From Pseudomonadota bacterium (lineage in GTDB: Bacteria; Myxococcota; Bradymonadia; UBA4248): a stretch of DNA of 5,454 nucleotides. Location of the stretch: positions 1 to 5,454 of the forward strand of contig JAGACY010000061.1 of assembly GCA_017613855.1 (NCBI GenBank). The letters run 5' to 3'. This document shows, piece after piece, positions 1 to 5,339 of the stretch. The notes beneath the pieces were generated by a model. It saw nothing but the letters and a program-made list of their open reading frames with translations, was not told the origin of the DNA and did no database searches. Within the stretch, counting starts at the first letter, position 1; the number at the start of each line of letters is the position of its first letter. The translations under genes and the position numbers were made by a program.

Positions 1-21
1 TATCAATTATCAATTGTTTAC

Positions 22-669
22 TCAGTGATTGATGCACCAAAAGCTGAGTGAGCCATTAAAGATAGAAGTAAAGACACTGGAATTGGCGTTAATCTTATGG
101 AAATATAATAAATTATAAATAGTATTAACCACATATTCCGCTGATTCGAGCACGGCATCCGTTTCATCTGTAAGGAAATCGATAAAAAACGCCGGTCCCC
201 TGAATCTGTCAATCTGCAGGATTTGAAAAACAAACGCAAGCAGAACGGCAACAAAGTAAACCAGCAGTTTAAATGCGATAACCAAAGAGGCCAAAACAAA
301 CATAATGCCAGCCCTGAGCAGTATGCCTCCCGGGAGCAGTGCAATAGGAATGGTTATCCCCTTCTGCTCATCCCGATATCGGGCGACGAGCTCGGTAAAT
401 ACAATACAATACTGAATCACCAGTACCGCAATGAGCGCCCAATTGAGCGGAACATGCTGTGCCAATGGTGTGGGCAGTTCGAAGTAATTCTTGGCGAGCG
501 AATCCCCCAGAAGAATGACCCCAATCAGCATGAGCACTTCGAAAGTCACCGCAGCAATCGTCAGCCACTTGTTGCTTGCCACACGGTATTTGTACTTATC
601 AAAGAACTTTTTTATCGCAGTAAAGATTTCTTTAATGATTTTCTTAAAAAACATAGCAAACACACTCAT
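22..669 (-). CDS. Small multi-pass inner-membrane protein of unknown function
   Basis: I do not recognise this 215-residue protein. It begins with a basic amphipathic stretch (about residues 8-32, many Lys with Phe and Ile). Hydrophobic segments suitable for membrane spans follow at about 36-56, 76-96, 106-126 and 128-151. A more polar tail (about 155-215) contains an acidic patch near 164-176 (Asp and Glu). No catalytic motif is evident. The ATG at 669-667 directly follows an in-frame TAA (672-670), so this frame cannot start further upstream. No good Shine-Dalgarno sequence precedes it, and a second ATG lies five codons inside (654-652). It is 60 bp downstream of nadB on the same strand and is probably read from the same transcript, perhaps by reinitiation after the preceding micro-ORF. 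Nothing links it to NAD synthesis beyond position. The length and clean hydrophobic pattern make it a credible gene; the function is unknown. Confidence 0.75.
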   Translation of the reverse strand: MSVFAMFFKKIIKEIFTAIKKFFDKYKYRVASNKWLTIAAVTFEVLMLIGVILLGDSLAKNYFELPTPLAQHVPLNWALIAVLVIQYCIVFTELVARYRDEQKGITIPIALLPGGILLRAGIMFVLASLVIAFKLLVYFVAVLLAFVFQILQIDRFRGPAFFIDFLTDETDAVLESAEYVVNTIYNLLYFHKINANSSVFTSIFNGSLSFWCINH

Positions 670-723
670 TTAAGAAACATCGCAAGCGCCCTTGGCAGAG
701 CAGCAAGGACAATCAATACTCAT
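670..723 (-). CDS. Possible cysteine-rich micro-ORF (17 residues) between nadB and the membrane protein gene
   Basis: Reading the minus strand from the ATG at 723-721 gives MSIDCPCCSAKGACDVS and then TAA at 672-670. It begins six bases after the nadB stop (TGA, 732-730), and its TAA abuts the ATG of the membrane protein. All three reading frames are the same frame. The Cys-Pro-Cys-Cys cluster with a further Cys six residues later looks like a fragment of a zinc-ribbon or metal-binding head. It could be a real small protein, a leader peptide that passes ribosomes on to the next gene, or the original N-terminus of the membrane protein cut off by a nonsense change. No Shine-Dalgarno sequence is visible, so translation would depend on coupling to nadB. 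At this length it could also be chance. Confidence 0.3.
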   Translation of the reverse strand: MSIDCPCCSAKGACDVS

Positions 724-729
724 TGTGAA

Positions 730-2265
730 TCAGAGCCAGGGCCCGTTCCCTGTATACACAAAAGGATGTCTCTCTGAGTGTTCGGCATGCTCCGGGAAAT
801 CGGTTCGATAGTGACCTCCCCTGCTTTCTTTGCGTTCCCGCGCAGCCTGAGTGATAATCCTTGCAGTATCGATCATGTTGCAAAGCATGAGTGACTGCGG
901 GTGTTTCCAGACGATATCATCGAGAATACCCAATGCATGGCGCATGCTGTCTTCGCTTCGGACGAGGCCGACGTCAGACCACATGGTCTGGCGCAACAAA
1001 TCGGCATATTGAGCTTCTTCCTGGGTCACAAAGGTCGGCCGTGCAAAATAGGTGCGATTTTCAACGCGATTATCCAGATTCCAGTTGATTTGTTCGAGGA
1101 TATCCTGGCTCACGCGCGCTCCAAAGACAATTCCTTCGAGCAGCGAGTTGCTGGCAAGTCGGTTGGCACCATGAACGCCGGTTGCCGAAACCTCACCACA
1201 AGCCCATAATCCCGGGCAAGTGGTACGGCCATTTTCATCGACGCTGACGCCGCCCATGTGATAATGGGCTGCCGGCGAAACCGGAAGCAAGTCGCGAACG
1301 GGATCGAGGCCTGCCTGTTGACAAAAACCAAAAACGGTCGGGAATTTTTGCGGGAATTCATCGCCAATGCACCTTGCATCGAGCATGACCTGCAGCCCCT
1401 TTTGCTGTTGTGCCCAAATGCCCCTTGCAACGACATCGCGGGGGGCAAGTTCGGCATCTTTATGGATATCAGGCATAAAGCGTTTGCCATTGGCGAGCAG
1501 CACAGCCCCTTCGCCGCGCAAAGCCTCGGTCAGCAGAGGAAGCGGGTCAACCGTCGTATTGAGTGCCGTCGGGTGGAACTGAACGAATTCGACATCAGAC
1601 AACACGGCACCGGCCCTGGCGGCAATGGCGAGACCATCGCCAACCGACTCGACTGGATTCGTCGTAAACCGGTAGATGCGGCCGATACCGCCGCATGCAA
1701 GCACCACCGCAGGTGCACTTACTTCGATGATTTCATGAGAATCATTAATGATGCCGAACACCCCCGAGACATGACCATCCGTCTGAAGCAAATCGGCAAC
1801 ATAGCAATTCTCGATCACTTGAACATTTTCACGGCATTTAATGGCTGCGACGAGAGCGCGTTCGACTTCAGCGCCCGTACTGTCACCATTGGCATGCAAA
1901 ATACGTCTTCTGCTGTGTGCCGCTTCACGCCCGAATGAAAGTTCCCCATCCTCGGTACGATCAAACTGAGCCCCCGCTTCGATGAGTTTTCGAATACAGG
2001 CGGGTCCTTCCTGCGTAAGCAAATCGACGCATTTCTTGACAGAAAGCCCATCTCCGGCAACGAGCGTATCGGCAGCATGCAGTTCAGGCGTATCATCCTT
2101 ACCCATCGCACAGGCAATTCCCCCCTGTGCAATCGGCGTGGACCCACCCCTGCCAAATGCAGCTTTAGTCAGTACAATCACGCGTTTATTGATGAGTCCG
2201 AGCGCCGCAGACAACCCCGCGACTCCGCCGCCGATGATGGCAACATCCGCTTTAAATCTAAGCAT
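730..2265 (-). CDS. nadB: L-aspartate oxidase
   Basis: This FAD-dependent cytoplasmic enzyme oxidises L-aspartate to iminoaspartate, which quinolinate synthase (NadA) condenses with dihydroxyacetone phosphate in de novo NAD synthesis. The protein has 511 residues, normal for the family. The N-terminal dinucleotide fold carries IIGGGVAGLSAA (10-21), followed by the FAD-binding GGSTPIAQGGIA stretch (40-51). The active-site region shows FVQFHPTA (227-234), LRGEGA (249-254), APRDVVARGI (274-283) and HYHMGG (334-339). The flavin-binding end reads CGEVSATGVHGANRLASNSL (356-375). The C-terminal helical domain ends with the ESRGGHYRTDFPE signature (480-492), which together with the overall layout separates NadB from succinate dehydrogenase and fumarate reductase flavoproteins. 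The start is fixed by an AGGA eight bases upstream. nadA and nadC are not beside it here. The gene appears intact. Confidence 0.96.
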   Translation of the reverse strand: MLRFKADVAIIGGGVAGLSAALGLINKRVIVLTKAAFGRGGSTPIAQGGIACAMGKDDTPELHAADTLVAGDGLSVKKCVDLLTQEGPACIRKLIEAGAQFDRTEDGELSFGREAAHSRRRILHANGDSTGAEVERALVAAIKCRENVQVIENCYVADLLQTDGHVSGVFGIINDSHEIIEVSAPAVVLACGGIGRIYRFTTNPVESVGDGLAIAARAGAVLSDVEFVQFHPTALNTTVDPLPLLTEALRGEGAVLLANGKRFMPDIHKDAELAPRDVVARGIWAQQQKGLQVMLDARCIGDEFPQKFPTVFGFCQQAGLDPVRDLLPVSPAAHYHMGGVSVDENGRTTCPGLWACGEVSATGVHGANRLASNSLLEGIVFGARVSQDILEQINWNLDNRVENRTYFARPTFVTQEEAQYADLLRQTMWSDVGLVRSEDSMRHALGILDDIVWKHPQSLMLCNMIDTARIITQAARERKESRGGHYRTDFPEHAEHSERHPFVYTGNGPWL

Positions 2266-2273
2266 TTTTATAT

Positions 2274-2277
2274 TCCT
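2274..2277 (-). promoter_or_regulatory. Ribosome binding site of nadB
   Basis: The minus strand reads AGGA followed by an eight-base A/T-rich spacer and the ATG at 2265-2263. This supports the chosen nadB start. No convincing -35/-10 pair could be picked upstream, although AATACT and TACTAA lie about 20-30 bases before the ATG as weak -10 candidates. Confidence 0.6.
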
Positions 2278-2300
2278 GATATCAATCTTTAGTATTTTGG

Positions 2301-2319
2301 GGCGTTACAAGGAAACGCC
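2301..2319. promoter_or_regulatory. Perfect inverted repeat upstream of nadB, candidate operator or leader hairpin
   Basis: GGCGTT (2301-2306) and AACGCC (2314-2319) are exact reverse complements separated by seven bases. The repeat ends about 36 bases before the nadB start codon, where a promoter or 5' leader would lie. It could be a repressor site or a six-pair hairpin in the mRNA leader. It does not resemble the E. coli NadR box as I recall it (TGTTTA and TAAACA arms), so no regulator is assigned. Confidence 0.3.
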
Positions 2320-2341
2320 ATCGAATCGTACTACACAAATC

Positions 2342-2389
2342 ACGTGCAGTGAAATGGCTTTTTACATGGATGCGGGTGGGTTTGCACGT
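2342..2389. repeat. Spaced 7-bp inverted repeat upstream of nadB
   Basis: ACGTGCA (2342-2348) and TGCACGT (2383-2389) are exact reverse complements with 34 bases between them. The spacing is about three helical turns, so a looped or paired operator is conceivable. Seven bases is short enough to be coincidence. Confidence 0.2.
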
Positions 2390-2425
2390 AAAAAGATGAA
2401 TACCTGATGGATGTTTTATTCCGGG

Positions 2426-2491
2426 CGCGTGCTATGGCTTTTCGCCATACGCACTGCGAAACGGCCTATTGGCTTGCGCCAATACGGCCTT
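2426..2491 (-). repeat. Twin-hairpin repeat element, copy A
   Basis: Read on the minus strand, two stem-loops stand in tandem. Hairpin 1 has lower stem GGCC (2489-2486) with GGCC (2466-2463), an unpaired G at 2485, upper stem TATTGGC with GCCAATA, and loop GCAA. An eight-base linker ending CGCA follows (2462-2455). Hairpin 2 has lower stem GTGC (2454-2451) with GCAC (2432-2429), an unpaired G at 2450, upper stem TATGGC with GCCATA, and loop GAAAA. GCG closes the element. Architecture, linker length, bulges and lower stems match copy B, while the upper stems and loops differ. Confidence 0.65.
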
Positions 2492-2550
2492 ATTATTTTG
2501 GGGTCTGTATGACGAAAGTGTTGAAAACCCTGGAGCTGGTGATGATATCC

Positions 2551-2571
2551 TCAAAGCTCAAAGCTCAAAGC
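2551..2571. repeat. Three tandem copies of TCAAAGC
   Basis: The heptamer TCAAAGC occurs three times head to tail inside the spacer between the two twin-hairpin copies. It is probably a slippage product, and no function is apparent. Confidence 0.5.
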
Positions 2572-2605
2572 TACGATCAACACAGTTGCCGTAAACAGCC
2601 TTATG

Positions 2606-2661
2606 ATTTGCCGATATCTGCGTTTAAAAGGAACGAGCAGCAAACTGAATTTCCGGCAAAT
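2606..2661. repeat. Inverted repeat in the spacer that can fold into a long hairpin
   Basis: ATTTGCCG (2606-2613) and CGGCAAAT (2654-2661) are exact reverse complements with 40 bases between. Within that loop CTGC and GTT (2618-2624) can pair with AAC and GCAG (2632-2640) around a two-base GA bulge. The spacer between the twin-hairpin elements therefore looks structured, but whether it is transcribed is unknown. Confidence 0.35.
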
Positions 2662-2664
2662 TCG

Positions 2665-2733
2665 AAGGCCGTATCGAACGCAGTGAGATAGGCCTGAGCG
2701 CAGTGCGTATCGAACGCAGTGAGATAGCACGCG
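2665..2733 (+). repeat. Twin-hairpin repeat element, copy B
   Basis: On the plus strand, hairpin 1 has lower stem GGCC (2667-2670) with GGCC (2691-2694), an unpaired G at 2671, upper stem TATC with GATA, and loop GAACGCAGTGA (2676-2686). An eight-base linker ending CGCA follows (2695-2702). Hairpin 2 has lower stem GTGC (2703-2706) with GCAC (2727-2730), an unpaired G at 2707, upper stem TATC with GATA, and the same eleven-base loop (2712-2722). GCG closes it. The two hairpins therefore share a 21-bp direct repeat (2671-2691 and 2707-2727). The element sits just upstream of the hydrolase promoter and is inverted relative to copy A. Confidence 0.65.
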
Positions 2734-2791
2734 AAAAAAAATGCATTTTATTAAAAAAAACTTAGCGATCATTAATAGAAACCAATATAAT
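2734..2791 (+). promoter_or_regulatory. Probable promoter of the peptidoglycan hydrolase gene, with A/T-rich upstream tract
   Basis: A perfect TATAAT lies at 2786-2791. The best -35 at a suitable distance is TTAGCG (2762-2767, 18-bp spacing), which is weak. The poly-A and A/T tract at 2734-2760 could act as an UP element to compensate. Transcription would start near 2798, giving a leader of about 50 bases before the ATG at 2849. The weak -35 may mean an activator or an alternative sigma factor is involved. Confidence 0.5.
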
Positions 2792-2834
2792 GTTATGCAG
2801 GTGTAGTGTGTTTAAGAGAAGGTTAACTAAACAT

Positions 2835-2840
2835 AAGGAG
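2835..2840 (+). promoter_or_regulatory. Ribosome binding site of the hydrolase gene
   Basis: A consensus AAGGAG lies eight bases before the ATG at 2849. It fixes the start and argues against a missed upstream exon of coding sequence that might have carried a signal peptide. Confidence 0.8.
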
Positions 2841-2848
2841 AAAACGCC

Positions 2849-5290
2849 ATGCCAGCACCAAGCAATGTACAATGGCTTAAGGAAGGTGAGGATTTCAAGG
2901 TAACGCATTATACTTATGCGCTTGAGAACGACCCCAAGCATCAGAACTCGCCCAAAGTGAGTGCCAACGGTCTGAATGAGCAGTACCGCCAGGGATTTTT
3001 GGATGACCAGTACGGCGTAGCCATGCAGGGTACGGGACTTGCCGAGAATGGCAAGTACATCATGTACAACGGCAAAAACGGCGACGGTACCTACAATTAT
3101 ACCTACGGCGTCGGTGGTGCCTATCGGGAAATCACCAAGCCCTATGAGCAAATTGCAGTAGACAAGAGCGTCATTCCGTATGGTTCGCAGGTCTATGTCG
3201 AATGTTATGACAAAGTCATGAGTGCGGATGACTGCGGCAGTGCCATCACGGGTAATCACATCGACGTATTTGCCGGTGCAGTTCCCATTTCAGAAGCTTA
3301 TGCACTTGGTACCAAATACTCCCGAGTCGGCATTGTCAGTGGCGGTGAGACGTCCACTGGCGGTACAGGCGGAAGCACGCCGAGCGGCGGTGCATCATCG
3401 GGCGGTGACAATTTTGATGTGAGCAGCGCAGTCGCATACAACCGTGGGCGCGGTTACACGACAGCGACCTGGAAGACGATTCAGAGTGTTGTGGGCACAG
3501 ATCCCGACGGCGATCCGGGTCCGCTCACTGCGAAAGCCATTTACAGCTGGCAGCAGTCGCATTCTCTGGAAGCTGACGGCAAATGCGGCCCAATGACGTT
3601 GTCGGCCATTCAGAGTGCGAGCAGCAGCAGTACAGGCGGCCAGACGCAGTCCGAGGGCGGCGAATCACAGTCGGGCGGCGGTGAAACGCAGTCATCCGGC
3701 GGCATTCCAGAAGGCTCTGAGGCTGGTGTCGGCTCGAAACGTTCGTCGCTGGCAAATTCGTGGGTTGAATATGGCACTCAAAAGAGCAGCCAAAGAAACG
3801 AATCCGTCAGCAAAATAACGATTCATCACATGGCCGGCAATATGGGTGCAGAGAATTGCGCGCTTTATCTCCGCGACAGTGACCGCAAAGCGAGTGCGAA
3901 CTATTTTGTCGGATCGGACGGTGCCATCGTGGGTGGTGTCGATGAGTCACGTCAGGCATGGACCTCGAGCAGCACACCGAATGACCAGAAAGCGATCACA
4001 ATGGAGGTCGCCAACAATTCGTGTGAGCCCAACTGGACAATATCGGATGCGGCCTACAAATCTGTCATCAAGCTTTGCAGGGACATCTGCTCGCGCCATG
4101 GTATCAGCCCGCATTTTGACGGCACCGCGGCAGGCTCTCTGACAGCCCACTATATGTTCTCAGACACCAGCTGCCCCGGCCCATACCTGAGAGGCAAACT
4201 CGAGAGCGGTGAAATTGAGAATGACATTAAGGGCGGCGTGTCAGACACCGGTGACAACACTCAACAGCAGCAGAATTCTTCAGAAGCTGCGCAGTCTCCC
4301 ACGTCACAGGACAGCGGCCAAATCAATATTGATGTCGAAACAGCCATTGCTTACAACCGTGCACAGGACTATTCGACCGAGACCTGGAAGAAGATCCAGG
4401 CCACCGTGGGTACATCCGTCGATGGTGATCCCGGCAAACTGACGGCCAATGCGATTGCCGTATGGCAGTCCAACCATGGCCTCAAAGTCGATGGTATTTG
4501 TGGTCCGATAACGTATGCATCCATTTCACAGACCTGGGGAACCGAAACTGCAGCTCCGGCGCCGGAAACGCCCACTACCACCGAGGCACCGACTACCACC
4601 GAGGCACCGACCACTACCGAAACGCCGGCGGCCCCGGCAGCACCGACTACCACGGTCAATCCTGCTGAAATCAGTATCGATGAGGATGCGGCGGTTGAGT
4701 TTAATAAAGCTGCTGGCTATCCTCCTTCGACATGGATGGAAATTCAGCAAATCGTGGGTACCGGCGTCGATGGCGATCCCGGCAAACTGACTGCCAATGC
4801 CATTGCCGTATGGCAAGCAGCACATGGCCTCCAGGTCGATGGTAAATGCGGTTCCAAGACACTCGAAGCCATGGGAATCGAAATCAAGTCGGATATTGAA
4901 GGTGCTGTTCCCGATCAAAAATTAGCTGACAACTCAGTACAAGTTGCCAATGAATTAGGAACCACAGGCTGGTGCGCCAAAGGCGTTTCTATGGCAGTTG
5001 AGCGCACACACGGATTCTATCCCGGCGGTAACGGCAATTCCATTGGTCCGGGCCTTCTTGCCAGTGGTCTTTATAAACAATTGTACAATGTGTCACTTGA
5101 GGAAGGACTTAAAGTTCCCGGCTTAATCTTCTCTTGGCAGAAAACGTCGACCACACTGGGTGCCATATACGGCCATACGGCTATTTCTCAGGGCAATGGC
5201 AAATCCTCAACCTGCGACTTCTATGAGAACAATACGATAGCCAGTTCAAGCGGTCGTTCTGGTTTATCGATTTACTCACTCATTAAATAG
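2849..5290 (+). CDS. Modular peptidoglycan hydrolase: 3D domain, three PG-binding repeats, N-acetylmuramoyl-L-alanine amidase and C-terminal Cys/His domain
   Basis: This 813-residue protein probably binds and cuts peptidoglycan. Residues 15-165 form a 3D (RlpA/MltA-C-like double-psi barrel) domain with AVDKSVIPYG (103-112), A-x-D-x-G (126-130) and G-x-x-I-D-V (135-140), keeping Asp105, Asp128 and Asp139; related domains act as lytic transglycosylases. PG_binding_1-like repeats lie at 187-255, 492-560 and 608-676, each with TW..IQ..VGT, DGDPG.LTA and DG.CG. An Amidase_2 domain (305-450) has the zinc ligands His326 or His327, His434 and Cys442, plus Glu386; it would cut the MurNAc-L-Ala bond. 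Residues 690-813 contain GWCAKGVS (Cys709) and YGHTAIS (His776), suggesting a papain-like CHAP or NlpC/P60-type peptidase, less surely. Linkers are Gly/Ser/Gln-rich (165-186, 257-300) and Thr/Pro-rich (569-604). The N-terminus (MPAPSNVQWLKEGEDFKV) is no Sec signal peptide. No holin or immunity gene is adjacent. A phage or effector origin is inferred. Confidence 0.9.
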   Translation: MPAPSNVQWLKEGEDFKVTHYTYALENDPKHQNSPKVSANGLNEQYRQGFLDDQYGVAMQGTGLAENGKYIMYNGKNGDGTYNYTYGVGGAYREITKPYEQIAVDKSVIPYGSQVYVECYDKVMSADDCGSAITGNHIDVFAGAVPISEAYALGTKYSRVGIVSGGETSTGGTGGSTPSGGASSGGDNFDVSSAVAYNRGRGYTTATWKTIQSVVGTDPDGDPGPLTAKAIYSWQQSHSLEADGKCGPMTLSAIQSASSSSTGGQTQSEGGESQSGGGETQSSGGIPEGSEAGVGSKRSSLANSWVEYGTQKSSQRNESVSKITIHHMAGNMGAENCALYLRDSDRKASANYFVGSDGAIVGGVDESRQAWTSSSTPNDQKAITMEVANNSCEPNWTISDAAYKSVIKLCRDICSRHGISPHFDGTAAGSLTAHYMFSDTSCPGPYLRGKLESGEIENDIKGGVSDTGDNTQQQQNSSEAAQSPTSQDSGQINIDVETAIAYNRAQDYSTETWKKIQATVGTSVDGDPGKLTANAIAVWQSNHGLKVDGICGPITYASISQTWGTETAAPAPETPTTTEAPTTTEAPTTTETPAAPAAPTTTVNPAEISIDEDAAVEFNKAAGYPPSTWMEIQQIVGTGVDGDPGKLTANAIAVWQAAHGLQVDGKCGSKTLEAMGIEIKSDIEGAVPDQKLADNSVQVANELGTTGWCAKGVSMAVERTHGFYPGGNGNSIGPGLLASGLYKQLYNVSLEEGLKVPGLIFSWQKTSTTLGAIYGHTAISQGNGKSSTCDFYENNTIASSSGRSGLSIYSLIK
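3407..3613 (+). repeat. Coding repeat: peptidoglycan-binding module 1 (residues 187-255)
   Basis: This is the most diverged of three homologous modules of about 69 residues. It shares AYNR, TW..IQ..VGT, DGDPG.LTA and DG.CG with the others, at an offset of 305 residues from module 2. It lies between the 3D domain and the amidase, so substrate-binding modules alternate with candidate catalytic ones. Confidence 0.7.
4322..4528 (+). repeat. Coding repeat: peptidoglycan-binding module 2 (residues 492-560)
   Basis: This module and module 3 are 116 residues apart and share an identical 17-residue core, VDGDPGKLTANAIAVWQ. At DNA level the 51 bases of that core (4418-4468 and 4766-4816) differ at four third-codon positions only. 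This indicates a fairly recent internal duplication or gene conversion. Confidence 0.75.
4574..4627 (+). repeat. 18-bp tandem repeat encoding a Thr/Pro linker
   Basis: Two exact copies of an 18-bp unit (4574-4591 and 4592-4609) and a third diverged copy (4610-4627) encode TTTEAP, TTTEAP and TTTETP (residues 576-593). The repeat forms a flexible extended linker between modules 2 and 3. The copy number is likely to vary between strains by slippage. Confidence 0.8.
4670..4876 (+). repeat. Coding repeat: peptidoglycan-binding module 3 (residues 608-676)
   Basis: This is the near-duplicate of module 2, lying directly before the C-terminal Cys/His domain. It keeps TW..IQ, VGT, DGDPG and the DGKCG turn. 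Confidence 0.75.
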
Positions 5291-5310
5291 CAACTCCTTT
5301 ATGGATTCAC

Positions 5311-5339
5311 AAAGCCCGGCTATGCCGGGCTTTTTTTTT
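5311..5339 (+). terminator. Rho-independent terminator of the hydrolase gene
   Basis: AAAGCCCGGC (5311-5320) pairs perfectly with GCCGGGCTTT (5324-5333) around the loop TAT, and a run of nine T (5331-5339) follows. It begins 20 bases after the stop codon, so the hydrolase is most likely a single-gene transcript. Confidence 0.93.

Larger units (their letters stand above)
2426..2733. repeat. MITE-like unit bounded by inverted twin-hairpin elements
   Basis: This 308-bp block begins with CGCGTGCTAT (2426-2435) and ends with its exact reverse complement ATAGCACGCG (2724-2733). Behind these tips lie the two inverted twin-hairpin copies (2426-2491 and 2665-2733), with a 173-base spacer between them. 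The spacer contains TCAAAGC repeats and a further inverted repeat (2606-2613 with 2654-2661). No protein-coding region inside it looks real. Non-autonomous miniature elements and REP-type palindromic pairs have this general shape. There is no clear target-site duplication: TTTTATT occurs at 2414-2420 and 2746-2752, but it is simple A/T-rich sequence and does not abut the ends. The block could also simply be two independent intergenic palindromes. Confidence 0.4.

Noticed and set aside
1258..1938. 226-codon plus-strand reading frame inside nadB
   Set aside because: It lies antisense to the conserved NadB sequence and has no recognisable domain. It is a shadow of the real gene.
2463..2500. Intrinsic terminator on the plus strand (hairpin followed by a T-rich stretch)
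   Set aside because: The following sequence TTATTATTTT is interrupted, and no plus-strand gene lies upstream. The hairpin fits the repeat element better.
2407..2691. Open reading frame of 94 codons in the intergenic region, plus strand
   Set aside because: It runs through both twin-hairpin elements and the heptamer repeats, has no RBS and no protein-like pattern. Its length comes from the repeats.
2671..2727. CRISPR array, from the 21-bp direct repeat at 2671 and 2707
   Set aside because: There are only two copies, the spacing is 15 bases, and the repeat is explained by two hairpins with the same loop.
2426..2733. Integron attC-like recombination sites, suggested by hairpins with bulged G and a single-gene unit with terminator downstream
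   Set aside because: No RYYYAAC and GTTRRRY core boxes bracket the hairpins, and no integrase is present. The unpaired G alone is not enough.
2551..2772. Open reading frame of 73 codons on the minus strand with a repeated LSHCVRY motif
   Set aside because: The peptide repeat is simply the translated 21-bp direct repeat of the hairpin element, and there is no supporting start signal.
2762..3259. 165-codon hydrophobic reading frame antisense to the start of the hydrolase
   Set aside because: It is the reverse of a well-supported coding region. The domain match, RBS and promoter all favour the plus-strand gene.
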